Source: Deltaproteobacteria bacterium (GTDB lineage Bacteria > Desulfobacterota > Desulfarculia > Adiutricales > Adiutricaceae). From it: DNA of 49,411 bases. Location of the stretch: contig JAITKK010000056.1 in NCBI GenBank assembly GCA_031278475.1, forward strand, positions 1 to 49,411. The letters run 5' to 3'. This document shows, in pieces, positions 17,630 through 27,700 of this stretch; position 1 is the first letter of the stretch, and each line of letters begins with the position of its first letter. Both the position numbers and the translations under genes were made by a program. The notes under the pieces were generated by a model that was not told the DNA's origin, ran no database searches, and worked only from the letters and a program-made list of their open reading frames with translations.

Positions 17630-17660
17630 GCCCTGAGGCCCCCCAACGGGGGCCCAGGGC
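17630..17660. other. Strong hairpin between TAXI binding protein and permease genes
   Basis: 13-bp stem with one A bulge (GCCCTG-A-GGCCCCC pairs GGGGGCC-CAGGGC), loop of 4. On the minus strand no T run follows, so it is more likely an mRNA stabiliser or processing/attenuation element giving more binding protein than permease. Confidence 0.6.
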
Positions 17661-17675
17661 GCTTTTCCGTGCCGG

Positions 17676-18725
17676 CTACTGGGCTGGGGCGGGGGGATCC
17701 GGCGGGACCGATTGCTCCTCTGCCGGTGGCTCGCCCTTCCAGAGGCCGGCCTCCTTGAAGTACTTGATTGCGCCCGGGTGGAACGGCACGGAGTTGCCCT
17801 CGAGGAGCTCCTCCTTGGTGAGCGTCGCGAGGGCCGGGTGCAGTCCCTTGAACTCGTCGAAGTTGTCGAACACCGCCTTGGTCACCCGGTAGGCCACCTC
17901 GTCGGGGAGCTTGGCCGACGCCATGAGGGTGGCCTTGGGCCCGAAGGTGGTCACGTCGCCGGGGGTGCCCTTGTAAAGGCCCCCGGGTATCGTCACTGTC
18001 GGGTAATAGGGGTACTTGCTTACGAAGGCGTCGACTTTGGGGCCCACCAGGGGCACCAGGTGGGAGTCGCAGGTGTTGGCCGCCTCCTGGATTGACCCGT
18101 TCGGGTGGCCGACCACGTAGACGTAGGCGTCAATCTTGTTGTCGCAGAGGGCCCCGGCCATCTCGGCGGGCTTTAGATCGGTCGCGAGCGCGTAGGTCTT
18201 GTCGGTCCAGCCGTACTCCTTCATGAGGAGCTCCAAGGTGTTGCGGTTGCCCGAGCCAGGGTCCCCTATGTTCATGCGCTTCCCGGGGAGATCCTCGAAG
18301 ACCTTGATCCCGGAGTCGTCCCTCGCCACCAAGGTGAAGGCCTCGGACTGCAGGGAGAACAGCACCCTCAGCTCCTTGTCGGGGCCGGCCTCCTGGAACT
18401 GCTCGGTCCCGTTGTAGGCGAAGGACTGCACGTCCGACTGGACGATGCCAAGGCTGAGATCGCCCGAGCGCAGGGCGTTCACGTTGAAGACCGAGGCACC
18501 CGTCGACTCGACCGTGCAACGCACGTTGTGCTCCTTGGCCCTCCTGCCCTTGTCGACTAGGCGGCATATGGCGCCGCCCACGGGGTAGTAAACGCCGGTG
18601 ATCCCGCCGGTGCCCAAGGCCACGAACTCGTCGCCGGGGGCGGCTGTAAGCGGCATGGGCGCAATCAAGGCCAACGCCAGTACCGTAAGGCATAATTTCC
18701 CGAACATCTTAAGGGATTTCATCAT
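17676..18725 (-). CDS. TAXI-family TRAP transporter solute-binding protein
   Basis: Periplasmic receptor feeding the fused permease. 349 residues. The signal peptide MFGKLCLTVLALALIAPM ends at LTAAPGD. The TAXI signature LGTGGITGVYYPVGGAICRL stands at the mature N-terminus, followed by STGASVFNVNALRSGDLSLG and IVQSDVQSFAYNG. RMNIGDPGSGNRNTLELLM is the second conserved ligand-contact block. Two adjacent ATG codons (18725 and 18722) follow AAGGAG; the second has the better spacing. The C-terminus is Pro-rich. Its own promoter is seen upstream. TAXI receptors with known ligands bind glutamate or similar acids, but the ligand here cannot be told. Confidence 0.94.
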   Translation of the reverse strand: MMKSLKMFGKLCLTVLALALIAPMPLTAAPGDEFVALGTGGITGVYYPVGGAICRLVDKGRRAKEHNVRCTVESTGASVFNVNALRSGDLSLGIVQSDVQSFAYNGTEQFQEAGPDKELRVLFSLQSEAFTLVARDDSGIKVFEDLPGKRMNIGDPGSGNRNTLELLMKEYGWTDKTYALATDLKPAEMAGALCDNKIDAYVYVVGHPNGSIQEAANTCDSHLVPLVGPKVDAFVSKYPYYPTVTIPGGLYKGTPGDVTTFGPKATLMASAKLPDEVAYRVTKAVFDNFDEFKGLHPALATLTKEELLEGNSVPFHPGAIKYFKEAGLWKGEPPAEEQSVPPDPPAPAQ

Positions 18726-18891
18726 GACACTCCTTGGGGTTATGGGCAGCGCAAAGGCAAGCCCGGCGGGATGGGCCGTGACGCCCATTGGCGGGACCCC
18801 CGGCATGGGCCGGGGGGATAGGTCGGGCCGCGACGGGCCCGCCCCAGGGGGGCCCGGGCCTTGGGCCAGGCTATGTGGCTTTGCGCCCTTT

Positions 18892-18920
18892 ATCATATCA
18901 AAACGCGGGGGATTATCCAA
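18892..18920 (-). promoter_or_regulatory. Sigma-70 promoter of the TAXI-TRAP operon
   Basis: Minus strand TTGGAT (18915-18920), 17-bp spacer, TATGAT (18892-18897). This leaves a GC-rich 5' UTR of about 160 nt with several possible hairpins. Confidence 0.65.
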
Positions 18921-19396
18921 GCGTTGGCAGCGGTGGCCTTGAGGCCCTCGTGGCCGTCCCCCGATGGTTGCCCGATCGCGGGGCCGGGGAAAACCCCAAA
19001 GCCGCTACAGAGGCGAAGCTTATGCAAAATGGGTTCCGCGCTCACGGGCGCACGCGGGGATGCGGCCTTAAGGGCATGGCATTTAGGGCCCGGCGGGTTG
19101 CGGGTTGCGCCGTGGCGTCCCTTGCAAGGGAAACACTTAGAAGGCATGGTAGCCGCAACGGTTAGCAAAATCCGGAAGATGCCCCCGCATGGGGTGATTA
19201 CGGAACGCGCTGGTTACGAAACGCCTAATTGCGTGGCATCAAGGCCCGCCCCGCAGGCGTGCTTTGCAAAGGGACTTGCCAGCGCCCCTTGAATGTGGCG
19301 CACGCGGAATCATGGAACGATAAAATCGCAGTATGCTTCGTTAAGTTGCGAAAAAATAAGGGAAAGTAAATCAATCTGGGGAAAATACGCAACAAT
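18921..19396. other. Spacer, no gene seen
   Basis: GC-rich to about 19280, then AT-rich. Only short unsupported frames. It continues into the phased repeat at 19397. Confidence 0.4.
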
Positions 19397-19484
19397 TTAG
19401 GGAATTAGGGAAAATAGGGGGAAATATGGGGAAATATGGGGAAATATGGGGAAATAGGGGGAAATAAGGGAAAATTAGGGAAAC
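19397..19484. repeat. Exact 10-bp tandem repeat (GAAATATGGG type)
   Basis: Eight consecutive 10-bp units in strict register: one GGAATTAGGG, one AAAATAGGGG, three identical GAAATATGGG, then GAAATAGGGG, GAAATAAGGG and AAAATTAGGG. A-tracts recur once per helical turn, so the DNA should be intrinsically bent. It lies between the TAXI promoter region and the end of capA. Confidence 0.92.
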
Positions 19485-19627
19485 AACGCCCAATGCCTTC
19501 ATAAAGCCGGAAAGGACAAAGACCTTGGGGTTTTTCGAATCTTGGGCCAAGAGGACAAGGGTTTGATTAAGTGGGCTTGATTAAGGGCTTTGAGCGAAAG
19601 CCGCGATAATCCCCAAAACTGCTTGGC

Positions 19628-21310
19628 TCATTTCCTTTGGGTGGGGAGGACATCCGGAGCCGACGCATCCCACAGCTGGTAATAGCCCAAGTCGTCGGGT
19701 TCAAGGGACGCCCCCAGGAAATCGATGACTGACTCCCCTGCCTGGGTCGCCAGGGTTACCTGCTCCTTCAAGAGCCCCGGCATGCCTTCCCCACCCTCGG
19801 CGGGTGCCGGGGCCTGCGGCTGGGCCCCGGGCACCGGGGCACCGCCGGGATCCTGGCCCGTCCCGGAAGGAGGCACTATCAAGGGGTATTCCACGATGCC
19901 CGGGACGCTCCCCAGGCCCTGGGCCGACTCCGAATGGGATGCGCCGACGACGGCCCCGTCGGGGCCCGCGGGCATGGCGGGCGACATGGGATCCCTTGGC
20001 GGCCCTTGGGCTTCCCTCCCGGCCGGGCCCCGGGGGGATCCCGACCCAACGCCCGCGGGCATGCCGCCCGTTTCGGGAATGGGCCCAGGCTTGGGCTTGT
20101 AGGCGTCGGGTCCCGCGTAGAGCAGCTCTATGCGGCACTCCCTCTTGGCGCAGTGCCTTGTCGTGTATATGGGCGCCACCGAGGCCCTCAAGAGCGTTGC
20201 GCCCCCCTCCGGCTTTTTTTCGAACTCGACGGCAAGTATCGCCCCGCGCTCCCTGGGCTTGATGCGCTGGTTGGATATGAAGTTCCCAAGTGAGTAGGCG
20301 ACAAGCGACCTTCCCCTTTCCGTCGGGATGAAGGTCACGGGCTGCAGGACGTGCGGGTGGGTGCCGATGATCAGATCCGCCCCGTTGTCCGCCGCGAGCT
20401 GCGCAAGCCTCTCCTGGCCCTTGGTGGGCCTCTGCTGGTACTCGTTGCCCCAGTGGAACAGGGCGACGGTCACATCCGGGGAGAGAGCCGCGGCCATTTC
20501 CAGGCCCTCGAGCACCGCCTCGTCGGATATGACGTTGAGCCTGAGGCTCTCGGGGTTGTCTTCCCGTGGCAGCGAGGAGTTGCTGCCGTAGGTGAAGTTC
20601 AGGAGGGCGAACTTGATGCCGTCGTACTCAAGAAGAAGCGGCTGGTTCTGGGCGATGTCCGCGTTCCCCAGCCCTGTCCAGATGATGCCGTTTTCCTCCA
20701 TGACCTTGATGGTCCTTTGCGCCCCGGCGTTCCCCTGGTCGAATATGTGGTTGTTGGCCAAGGTCACGACATGCACGCCCATCCCGGCGATTGCCTCGGC
20801 CAGGCTGTCGGGGGAGTTGAAGGTGGGGTAGCCCTGGAACCTGCGGCCCTCCCCGGCGAAGGTGGTCTCCAGGTTGGCAATGACCATGGAGTCCCTGAGG
20901 TAGGGCGCGATCCTCGCGAACTGGTAAGCGAAGTCCCAGCCCTCCGGGCCCTTCCTTCTCGCGAACCTTATCTGCTCGCCGTGGCACATCAGGTCGCCCA
21001 GGAAAAGCACCCTGGTGGCCCGCTTGGTCCCTTGCGCGGGCGCGGGGCCCCCGGCCGGGGCCGGGGCCGCCTCGGCGGGGGGGCTTGCGGGAACCTGGGC
21101 GCCGGCCGCCGGGTCGCCCTGCCGGGGGGCCGGCTCGGGCGGGGCCCGGGGCGGGATCTCGAAGACCACGACCTCGTCGTCGACCTGGAACCTGGACGGA
21201 TCCTCCATGGGGGGGGAGCCGCGCGCCGTCTGGGCGGAAAGCCCCCCCGCGAGTGCGAGGCTGGCTATCGCCATGGCCAAGGCTATGAGGGTTAGTGCGG
21301 TCTTTCGCAT
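19628..21310 (-). CDS. CapA-family metallophosphatase-like protein (PGA_cap domain), exported
   Basis: 560 residues. Signal peptide residues 1-26 (LIALAMAIASLALAGGLSAQ), a Pro/Ala-rich linker to about residue 95, then the CapA domain (100-390). Its metal-site motifs are in order: FLGDLMCHG, VIANLETTFAGEG, TLANNHIFDQG, ALFHWGNEYQQ, IIGTHPHVLQP and YSLGNFISNQ. CapA proteins take part in poly-gamma-glutamate capsule formation or act as phosphatases of unknown substrate. No PgsB/C partners are in the window, so capsule formation is not assumed. The last 170 residues are Pro/Gly-rich and probably disordered. It follows yjbQ by 27 nt and is likely cotranscribed. No good ribosome binding site precedes the ATG, suggesting translational coupling. 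Confidence 0.88.
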   Translation of the reverse strand: MRKTALTLIALAMAIASLALAGGLSAQTARGSPPMEDPSRFQVDDEVVVFEIPPRAPPEPAPRQGDPAAGAQVPASPPAEAAPAPAGGPAPAQGTKRATRVLFLGDLMCHGEQIRFARRKGPEGWDFAYQFARIAPYLRDSMVIANLETTFAGEGRRFQGYPTFNSPDSLAEAIAGMGVHVVTLANNHIFDQGNAGAQRTIKVMEENGIIWTGLGNADIAQNQPLLLEYDGIKFALLNFTYGSNSSLPREDNPESLRLNVISDEAVLEGLEMAAALSPDVTVALFHWGNEYQQRPTKGQERLAQLAADNGADLIIGTHPHVLQPVTFIPTERGRSLVAYSLGNFISNQRIKPRERGAILAVEFEKKPEGGATLLRASVAPIYTTRHCAKRECRIELLYAGPDAYKPKPGPIPETGGMPAGVGSGSPRGPAGREAQGPPRDPMSPAMPAGPDGAVVGASHSESAQGLGSVPGIVEYPLIVPPSGTGQDPGGAPVPGAQPQAPAPAEGGEGMPGLLKEQVTLATQAGESVIDFLGASLEPDDLGYYQLWDASAPDVLPTQRK

Positions 21311-21337
21311 GGTGAGTGGGTCGCGCGCCTCTTGGGC

Positions 21338-21730
21338 TCAGGCCTTCGTGGCCTTAACGTAGAACTTGCGGGTCCTGGGGCCGTCGAACTCGCAGAAATA
21401 GACACCCTGCCAGGTGCCGAGCACCAGGGCCCCGCCCTCCACCAGGATGGTGACGCTGGAGCCTACGGCCGTGGCCCTGAGGTGAGCCGAGCTGTTGCCC
21501 TCGGAATGCCTGAACTCGGGGCGGTCCGGGAAGGCCTTGGAGAGGCCAAGCAGGAGATCGGTCTGGACATCGGGGTCGGCGTTCTCGTTTATGGTGACCC
21601 CGGCCGTCGTGTGGGGCACGAACACCGTGAGGATCCCGTCGCTCACCTGGCTCTTGGCCAAGGCATCCCTTGCCTCGCGGGTTATGTCGATCATGGCCTC
21701 GCGAGGTGTCCGCAAACTGTACTCATGCAT
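21338..21730 (-). CDS. YjbQ/UPF0047 family protein
   Basis: 130 residues, the full length of this small trimeric family. Conserved blocks: ILTVFVPHTTAGVTINENAD (metal/ligand pocket), EFRHSEGNSSAHLRATAVGS and GTWQGVYFCEFDGPRTRKFY. Some family members show weak thiamine-phosphate synthase activity, but the physiological role is not settled. ATG at 21730 follows AGGT loosely. First gene of a likely two-gene unit with the capA-like gene, with a promoter 115 nt upstream. Confidence 0.93.
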   Translation of the reverse strand: MHEYSLRTPREAMIDITREARDALAKSQVSDGILTVFVPHTTAGVTINENADPDVQTDLLLGLSKAFPDRPEFRHSEGNSSAHLRATAVGSSVTILVEGGALVLGTWQGVYFCEFDGPRTRKFYVKATKA

Positions 21731-21845
21731 GTTGCTTTTACCTGATAACGGTTGACGCTCCCCGCACGGATCCGTGATGCCTCTACAAGCGGATGTATGC
21801 TTTTCACCTGACCGAATCGAGGCGAAGGAAACGCTTTTTTTAGAT

Positions 21846-21875
21846 ATAGTAAGAAAAAAACCGATCCCGTGTCAA
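21846..21875 (-). promoter_or_regulatory. Probable promoter of the yjbQ-capA unit
   Basis: Minus strand TTGACA (21870-21875), 18-bp spacer, TACTAT (21846-21851). The remaining gap to 22074 is AT-rich without a gene. Confidence 0.55.
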
Positions 21876-22074
21876 GGCAAAGGCCCCGGGGCCCCGGGGC
21901 CGCCGCGACTCCCCACGGGGCAAGTAAATATATTGGTATATAGATATATTAGGCTTTGTTATATAAATATTACCAAATAATTATGATATTGTTATGATCA
22001 AAGGTCGTGAACGCATACAATATCCCAAACAACGTCAAATCCCACAACAGCCGCAAGCGACAACACGCAGGCGC

Positions 22075-22115
22075 AAAAAACCCCTCCCGCAAGGCATGCT
22101 TCCCTGAGGGAGGGG
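22075..22115 (-). terminator. Intrinsic terminator after the sigma-54 activator gene
   Basis: Minus strand: CCCCTCCC / GGGAGGGG stem (22081-22088 and 22108-22115) with further pairing inside (AAGCATGCCTT), then TTTTTTG. Confidence 0.85.
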
Positions 22116-22169
22116 CGTCAGCCCCCGGGGCCGTGGGCCCCGGGGAGGATGCGGGTCTTTCGCGGCTTC

Positions 22170-23714
<1,545 letters not shown>

Positions 23715-24986
23715 ATGCTATTCTCTCTAAGGCGCGAAGCGGAAAAAAAACCAAAGGGAACCAGAGTCGATGCCAACTGCTCCGAATTATTCCCGGAATA
23801 GGGGTTTATGCGGATAATTGACAAGGCTCAATAATACACCGGGAAGGATATAATCAAGCATTATCGACAGCTGATCGCTCATTCATGGGTATAGTGACTC
23901 ATGTGTCGCAAATGATACATTGTATTAAATAAAGAAAAAGTTGACTCATGAGGTAGGGCAAGGACTTATGCGGGGGTAAAAAGAATAATTGCAGGGGGAA
24001 GAAGGCATAGGGGGCAATGAAAAAGAAAACCCAGACCACATAACAAACAATAATTGGCTCAGTCGCCCTAAAACGGCCTGAACCTTGCGCAGGAGCCGCT
24101 AAAACTGTATATATTACAAAAAATCTAAAAGGTAAATGATTTAAAAGTTTATCTAATTTATATTTGATACCAATCTAAAAATTTGATTCCATAAAATGTG
24201 AGCACTTAAAGCGCAAACTGCGCCTTTTGGTAGGGATATCACACTTGCCGCGGTGTTTTTAGACCTCTGTCAATAAAAAAGACTCATAATCATAGCCCGT
24301 GCTGTGACAACATCCAATCTTATTGGACAAAAACAATAAAAGCCAAAAAATCGCAGAAGAAAATCCCAAAATATCGCCATGTGTTATTTGGACTTCGATA
24401 AAGTGCCGGAATATTATAGAAAGTTGTCTGCAGTGCCGCATTGTTTTATGACAATGGGTTTTTGGAGGGCCTATAGTTGACATCTCCCAAATTTGACAAT
24501 ATTGATGGCGTTGGGATCAAAGCATTTGGAACTTTTGCGTTCAAGGTAGGACGAGTTGTCTTATAGCAAGGTTAAGAAAGTCCCTTGATGCCAGCGGTAT
24601 TTAATTGCTTTGCTTGGGTGGGAGAGATATTCCCTCAGGATTGCGGCAAAATATTATCGGGATTGCGCAGTATTCCTAAATGCCCGCAAATGATGGAAAG
24701 GGATGTATTGGGATTGAATGTGATGAAATGGGATGGATTGGGATGGGATAAAATGGAGGTGTTTTATAAAAATAGCGACAATAGTCCAAAAAACAGCAAA
24801 TTTTTCCCAAGGCAACGGTTCATCCATTGCCAAGAAAACATGCCATCATGGGATGATTTGGCATAATCCCTGGCATTTCACCTCAGCGAGGGGAAAATAT
24901 GGAAATTTACAAAAATAGCAAAAAAAGCGAGTAATTTGAAAATATGAAAAAGCTTAAGTTAATCGTCGAGGTGTATGAATATTAAC
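23715..24986. other. Long AT-rich spacer
   Basis: No gene supported. It contains two TGACTCATG direct repeats (about 23895 and 23941) and a GGGATGGATTGGGAT-type repeated stretch (24700-24755). Short frames here have no family resemblance or ribosome binding site. Confidence 0.5.
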
Positions 24987-25355
24987 TCATAGACGGTTCA
25001 TGATAATATCCTGACCGGTTTGTGGTATCCTTATCGTATCTCTGTCCAAAAATTCATAAACTTCACACATAGAGCTGTCAGGGTCGCATAAGCTCCAAGT
25101 ATTGTCTCGATTTTTGTTGTAAACTACGGATTTGTCGAGGACAAGCTCATCGTTTAGATAAAGCTCAATATTGTGCTCATAGAACACCATCGATAAACCT
25201 GAGCCAAAGAGTATCGCTGCGGTATCTTCGGAAAAGCCGGCTGAGGCTTCAGTGTCAACTTCCCATTCTCCAAGAAAAGGATTGTCAGATCCGCATGCGG
25301 TAAAAAAAACTATGAGTAATGTACCAGCCAATAAAGAAAGCATTGTTTTACTCAT
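24987..25355 (-). CDS. Small lipoprotein of a five-member tandem family (copy 1, last in the array)
   Basis: 122 residues from ATG 25355, preceded by TGGAGA; an in-frame ATG four codons upstream overlaps that RBS and is rejected. Lipoprotein signal peptide MSKTMLSLLAGTLLIVFFTAC with lipobox FTAC, then GSDNPFLGEWEVD. Conserved with its neighbours: NP(F/Y)(I/L)GxW after the lipid-attached Cys, a beta-rich middle with LND(E)LVLD, the Cys pair CDPDSSMC, and FLDRDTIRIP near the end. It is the most diverged of the five and lacks the conserved downstream element. Likely anchored in a membrane facing the periplasm; small beta-barrel or sandwich fold suspected. Function unknown. Confidence 0.85.
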   Translation of the reverse strand: MSKTMLSLLAGTLLIVFFTACGSDNPFLGEWEVDTEASAGFSEDTAAILFGSGLSMVFYEHNIELYLNDELVLDKSVVYNKNRDNTWSLCDPDSSMCEVYEFLDRDTIRIPQTGQDIIMNRL

Positions 25356-25475
25356 AAAATTCTCCACATAATAATTAATGACAGAGTCATTGATTTATTG
25401 AGGCATATTAATTAGCTATATGATATAAGATATATTCGTAAATTTGTCAGTTAATTAGCGCAGATGTCATTAGTT

Positions 25476-25553
25476 AAAAAACCAAGGGATCGCCTCAAGC
25501 GAAAGACCGACATTGCAAGATCCCTTGCTATTCATCAAGCTACGGTTACTCAC
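25476..25553 (-). repeat. Conserved intergenic element, array copy A, acting as a terminator
   Basis: Minus strand: CAAGGGATC (25519-25527) pairs with GATCCCTTG (25483-25491), followed by GTTTTTT. The inner sequence TGTCGG..CTTTCGCTTGAGGC is conserved in the other copies (26035, 26615, 27205). Confidence 0.8.
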
Positions 25554-25925
25554 TCACATTCGTCTAAAGATGGTATCCCCTACGGGAGTGGGCATCCTTA
25601 TAGTGTTTTTGTCCAAAAAAACGATATTGTCGCAATCAGAACCTTCAGGCGAGCATGTGACCCAAGTGTTGTCAGGGTTTTTCTTATAAGATATGGGGTC
25701 TTCAATGACGACCTCCCCGTTTAAGGTTATTTTGTAACTATCATTTGTGAACTCCACCGTAAAATTAATATCGTTCGGTAACAGTTGGACTTCCTTGGAC
25801 AATCTGGGACGAGATGCTTCCATGTCAATTTGCCACTTCCCGATAAAAGGATTACTATCCCCACAAGCGGTAAATAAAACCGTAAGGAAAAGACCAACTA
25901 ATAATGGCAGTGTTGTTTTAAGCAT
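25554..25925 (-). CDS. Small lipoprotein of the tandem family (copy 2)
   Basis: 123 residues; ATG preceded by AAAGGGAAAACGGT. Signal peptide with lipobox FTAC, then GDSNPFIGKWQIDMEASRP. Middle block FTVEFTNDSYKITLNGEVV, then ISYKKNPDNTWVTC and the Cys pair CSPEGSDC, then IVFLDKNTIRMPTP. Close paralogue of copies 3 and 5. The stop is followed by the conserved terminator-like element. Confidence 0.88.
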   Translation of the reverse strand: MLKTTLPLLVGLFLTVLFTACGDSNPFIGKWQIDMEASRPRLSKEVQLLPNDINFTVEFTNDSYKITLNGEVVIEDPISYKKNPDNTWVTCSPEGSDCDNIVFLDKNTIRMPTPVGDTIFRRM

Positions 25926-26034
25926 ACCGTTTTCCCTTTAATGATGAATTACACAATAATTCATTGAAGCATTTTGAGAGGATAGATTCGAAAGATTTGC
26001 CAATTTCAAAAATAATCGCATAAATAATCAGTGC

Positions 26035-26114
26035 GGAATCGCCAAGGGTACGCCTTATAGGGCAAGGGCCGACATTCTAGAACCCTCACTATTCTTCAAG
26101 CTACGGATAGTCTC
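26035..26114 (-). repeat. Conserved intergenic element, array copy B
   Basis: Same order as copy A (ACCCTTGG, AAGGGC..CGACATTCTAGAA, CTACGGATAGT), but the stem is imperfect and lacks a good T run, so it may no longer terminate. Confidence 0.7.
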
Positions 26115-26483
26115 TCAAATGCGCTTTAAGATGGCATCCCCAAAAACAGTAGGCATCCTCATCGTATTTTTGTCCAAAAATACGACCTTGTCGCAATTAG
26201 TGCCGTCAGGCTGGCATGTGCTCCAAGTGTCGTCGGGGTTTTTCTTGTAACTTATGAAGCTATCGGAGTAAACTTCCCCGTTTATGGATACAACAATTTT
26301 ATCATTTGTAAACTTTATCCTTAAATCAATATCGTCCAGTAATTTTACATCCTTGGACAATTCGAAACGGGTTGCGCTCATGTCCATTTTCCAATCACCT
26401 ATAAAAGGATTGCTGTCCCCGCAGGCGGTAAACATAACCATAAGGATAAGACCAACAAATAATGACAGTATTGTTTTACGCAT
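26115..26483 (-). CDS. Small lipoprotein of the tandem family (copy 3)
   Basis: 122 residues; RBS AAGGGAGAACGGT before the ATG. Lipobox FTAC, then GDSNPFIGDWKMDMSATRF. Also IKFTNDKIVVSINGEVYSD, ISYKKNPDDTWSTC with the Cys pair CQPDGTNC, and VVFLDKNTMRMPTVFGDAIL. Arrangement and 5' sequence are nearly the same as copy 4, indicating recent duplication. Confidence 0.88.
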   Translation of the reverse strand: MRKTILSLFVGLILMVMFTACGDSNPFIGDWKMDMSATRFELSKDVKLLDDIDLRIKFTNDKIVVSINGEVYSDSFISYKKNPDDTWSTCQPDGTNCDKVVFLDKNTMRMPTVFGDAILKRI

Positions 26484-26614
26484 ACCGTTCTCCCTTAAAA
26501 AGATGAATCACGCAATAATTAAGTCCTTGAGGCATTTTGAGGCAGATTTAGGAAACCTTAATTGCTAGATTTGCAATATTTGCTTGTTTTTTTAATTTCA
26601 TAAATTGTAATAAC

Positions 26615-26696
26615 GGAATAACCAAGGGGATCGCCTCAGAACGTAAGTGCCGACACTGCAGGAAGCCTCACTATTTATGAAGCTCCGGATAGTCAG
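26615..26696 (-). repeat. Conserved intergenic element, array copy C
   Basis: ACCAAGGGGATCGCCTCAGAACGTAAGTGCCGACACTGCAG-type sequence in plus orientation, shared with copies A, B and D; partial inverted repeat. Confidence 0.75.
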
Positions 26697-27074
26697 TCAC
26701 ATCCGCTTCAATACAAGACCTTCATCTCCAAACTTAATCGTGTTTTTGTCCAAGAATTCGAAAATGCCGCATCCAGTGCCATCAGTGTTGCATACGGTCC
26801 AAGAGCCGTCAGAGGTTTTCTTGTAACTTACAGGCATCGGAAATTTGGCACTATTCTTCTCCTTAAAATTTAAGGGAACCATGACAGTATCCTCTGTGAA
26901 CACCACTGTTGGAAAGATATCGTCCGGTAAACTCTTCGAAACCTGGCCGAAAAATGGAACGGATTCATCAAAGGCGAATTTCCATTCCCCAATATAAGGA
27001 TTGCTGTCCCCGCAGCCGGTAAACATGACCATAAGGAAAAGACCAGCTAATAATGATATCACTGTTTTACGCAT
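26697..27074 (-). CDS. Small lipoprotein of the tandem family (copy 4)
   Basis: 125 residues; RBS AAGGGAGAATTAT before the ATG. Lipobox FTGC, then GDSNPYIGEWKFAFDESVPF. The middle is diverged (VVFTEDTVMVPLNFKEKNSA). It keeps VSYKKTSDGSWTVC with the Cys pair CNTDGTGC, and FEFLDKNTIKFGDEGLVL. It has a short insertion relative to copies 2 and 3. Confidence 0.87.
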   Translation of the reverse strand: MRKTVISLLAGLFLMVMFTGCGDSNPYIGEWKFAFDESVPFFGQVSKSLPDDIFPTVVFTEDTVMVPLNFKEKNSAKFPMPVSYKKTSDGSWTVCNTDGTGCGIFEFLDKNTIKFGDEGLVLKRM

Positions 27075-27204
27075 ATAATTCTCCCTTATAAAGATGAATC
27101 ACGCAATAATTAAGTCGTTTAGGCATATTGAGGAAGATTGAATCAACTTGAAAGGCTAGATTCGTAATATTTGGTTTTTCATATAAGTGCATAAATTGTA
27201 ATAA

Positions 27205-27286
27205 CGGAATAACCAAGGGGATCGCCTCTTAGCGAAAGTACCGACATTCTAGAACCTTGACTATTTATCACGCTACGGATAGTCAC
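27205..27286 (-). repeat. Conserved intergenic element, array copy D
   Basis: ACCAAGGGGATCGCCTC, then CGAAAGTACCGACATTCTAGAACCTTGAC and CTACGGATAGTCACTCACAT (plus orientation). Imperfect stem AAGG..CCTT-type pairing. Confidence 0.75.
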
Positions 27287-27658
27287 TCACATCCGCATCA
27301 AGATGACATCATTGTAGCTATTGGGCATGTAAATCGTGTTTTTGTCCAAAAATACGATATTCAGGCATTTGGAGCCGTCTGGTCTGCAAACGTCCCAAGT
27401 GCCGTCGGGCTTTCTCTTGTAACTTATGTGGATTTCGATACTATCCTCCGATTGCATGTTCCATATGAAACTATCCTTTTTGAATTTCACCATTAAAATA
27501 TTATCGTCCGATAAAAACTTCAATAACGGGCCCAATTCTGAATAGGTTCTCTCCATGTCGCATTTCCATTCCCCGATAAATGGATTGCTGTCCCCGCAGG
27601 CGGCAAACATAACCATAAGGAAAAGACCGGCAAATATTGGCAGTATTATTTTACGCAT
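27287..27658 (-). CDS. Small lipoprotein of the tandem family (copy 5, first in the array)
   Basis: 123 residues from ATG 27658 (MRKIILPIFAGLFLMVMF), preceded by GGGAGAGCGGT. A longer frame upstream runs through the GGCATATTGA repeat and is rejected. Lipobox FAAC, then GDSNPFIGEWKCDMERTYSE with an extra Cys. Also VKFKKDSFIWNMQSEDSIE, ISYKRKPDGTWDVC with the Cys pair CRPDGSKC, and IVFLDKNTIYMPN. Being first in transcription order, it may carry the main promoter. Confidence 0.88.
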   Translation of the reverse strand: MRKIILPIFAGLFLMVMFAACGDSNPFIGEWKCDMERTYSELGPLLKFLSDDNILMVKFKKDSFIWNMQSEDSIEIHISYKRKPDGTWDVCRPDGSKCLNIVFLDKNTIYMPNSYNDVILMRM

Positions 27659-27700
27659 ACCGCTCTCCCTGCGAAGATGAAACAATGGGTGAGTCCTTAT

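Noticed and set aside
19536-19550. TTTCGAATC-like stretch considered as a tRNA T-loop
   Set aside because: No matching acceptor, anticodon or D arms could be placed around it.
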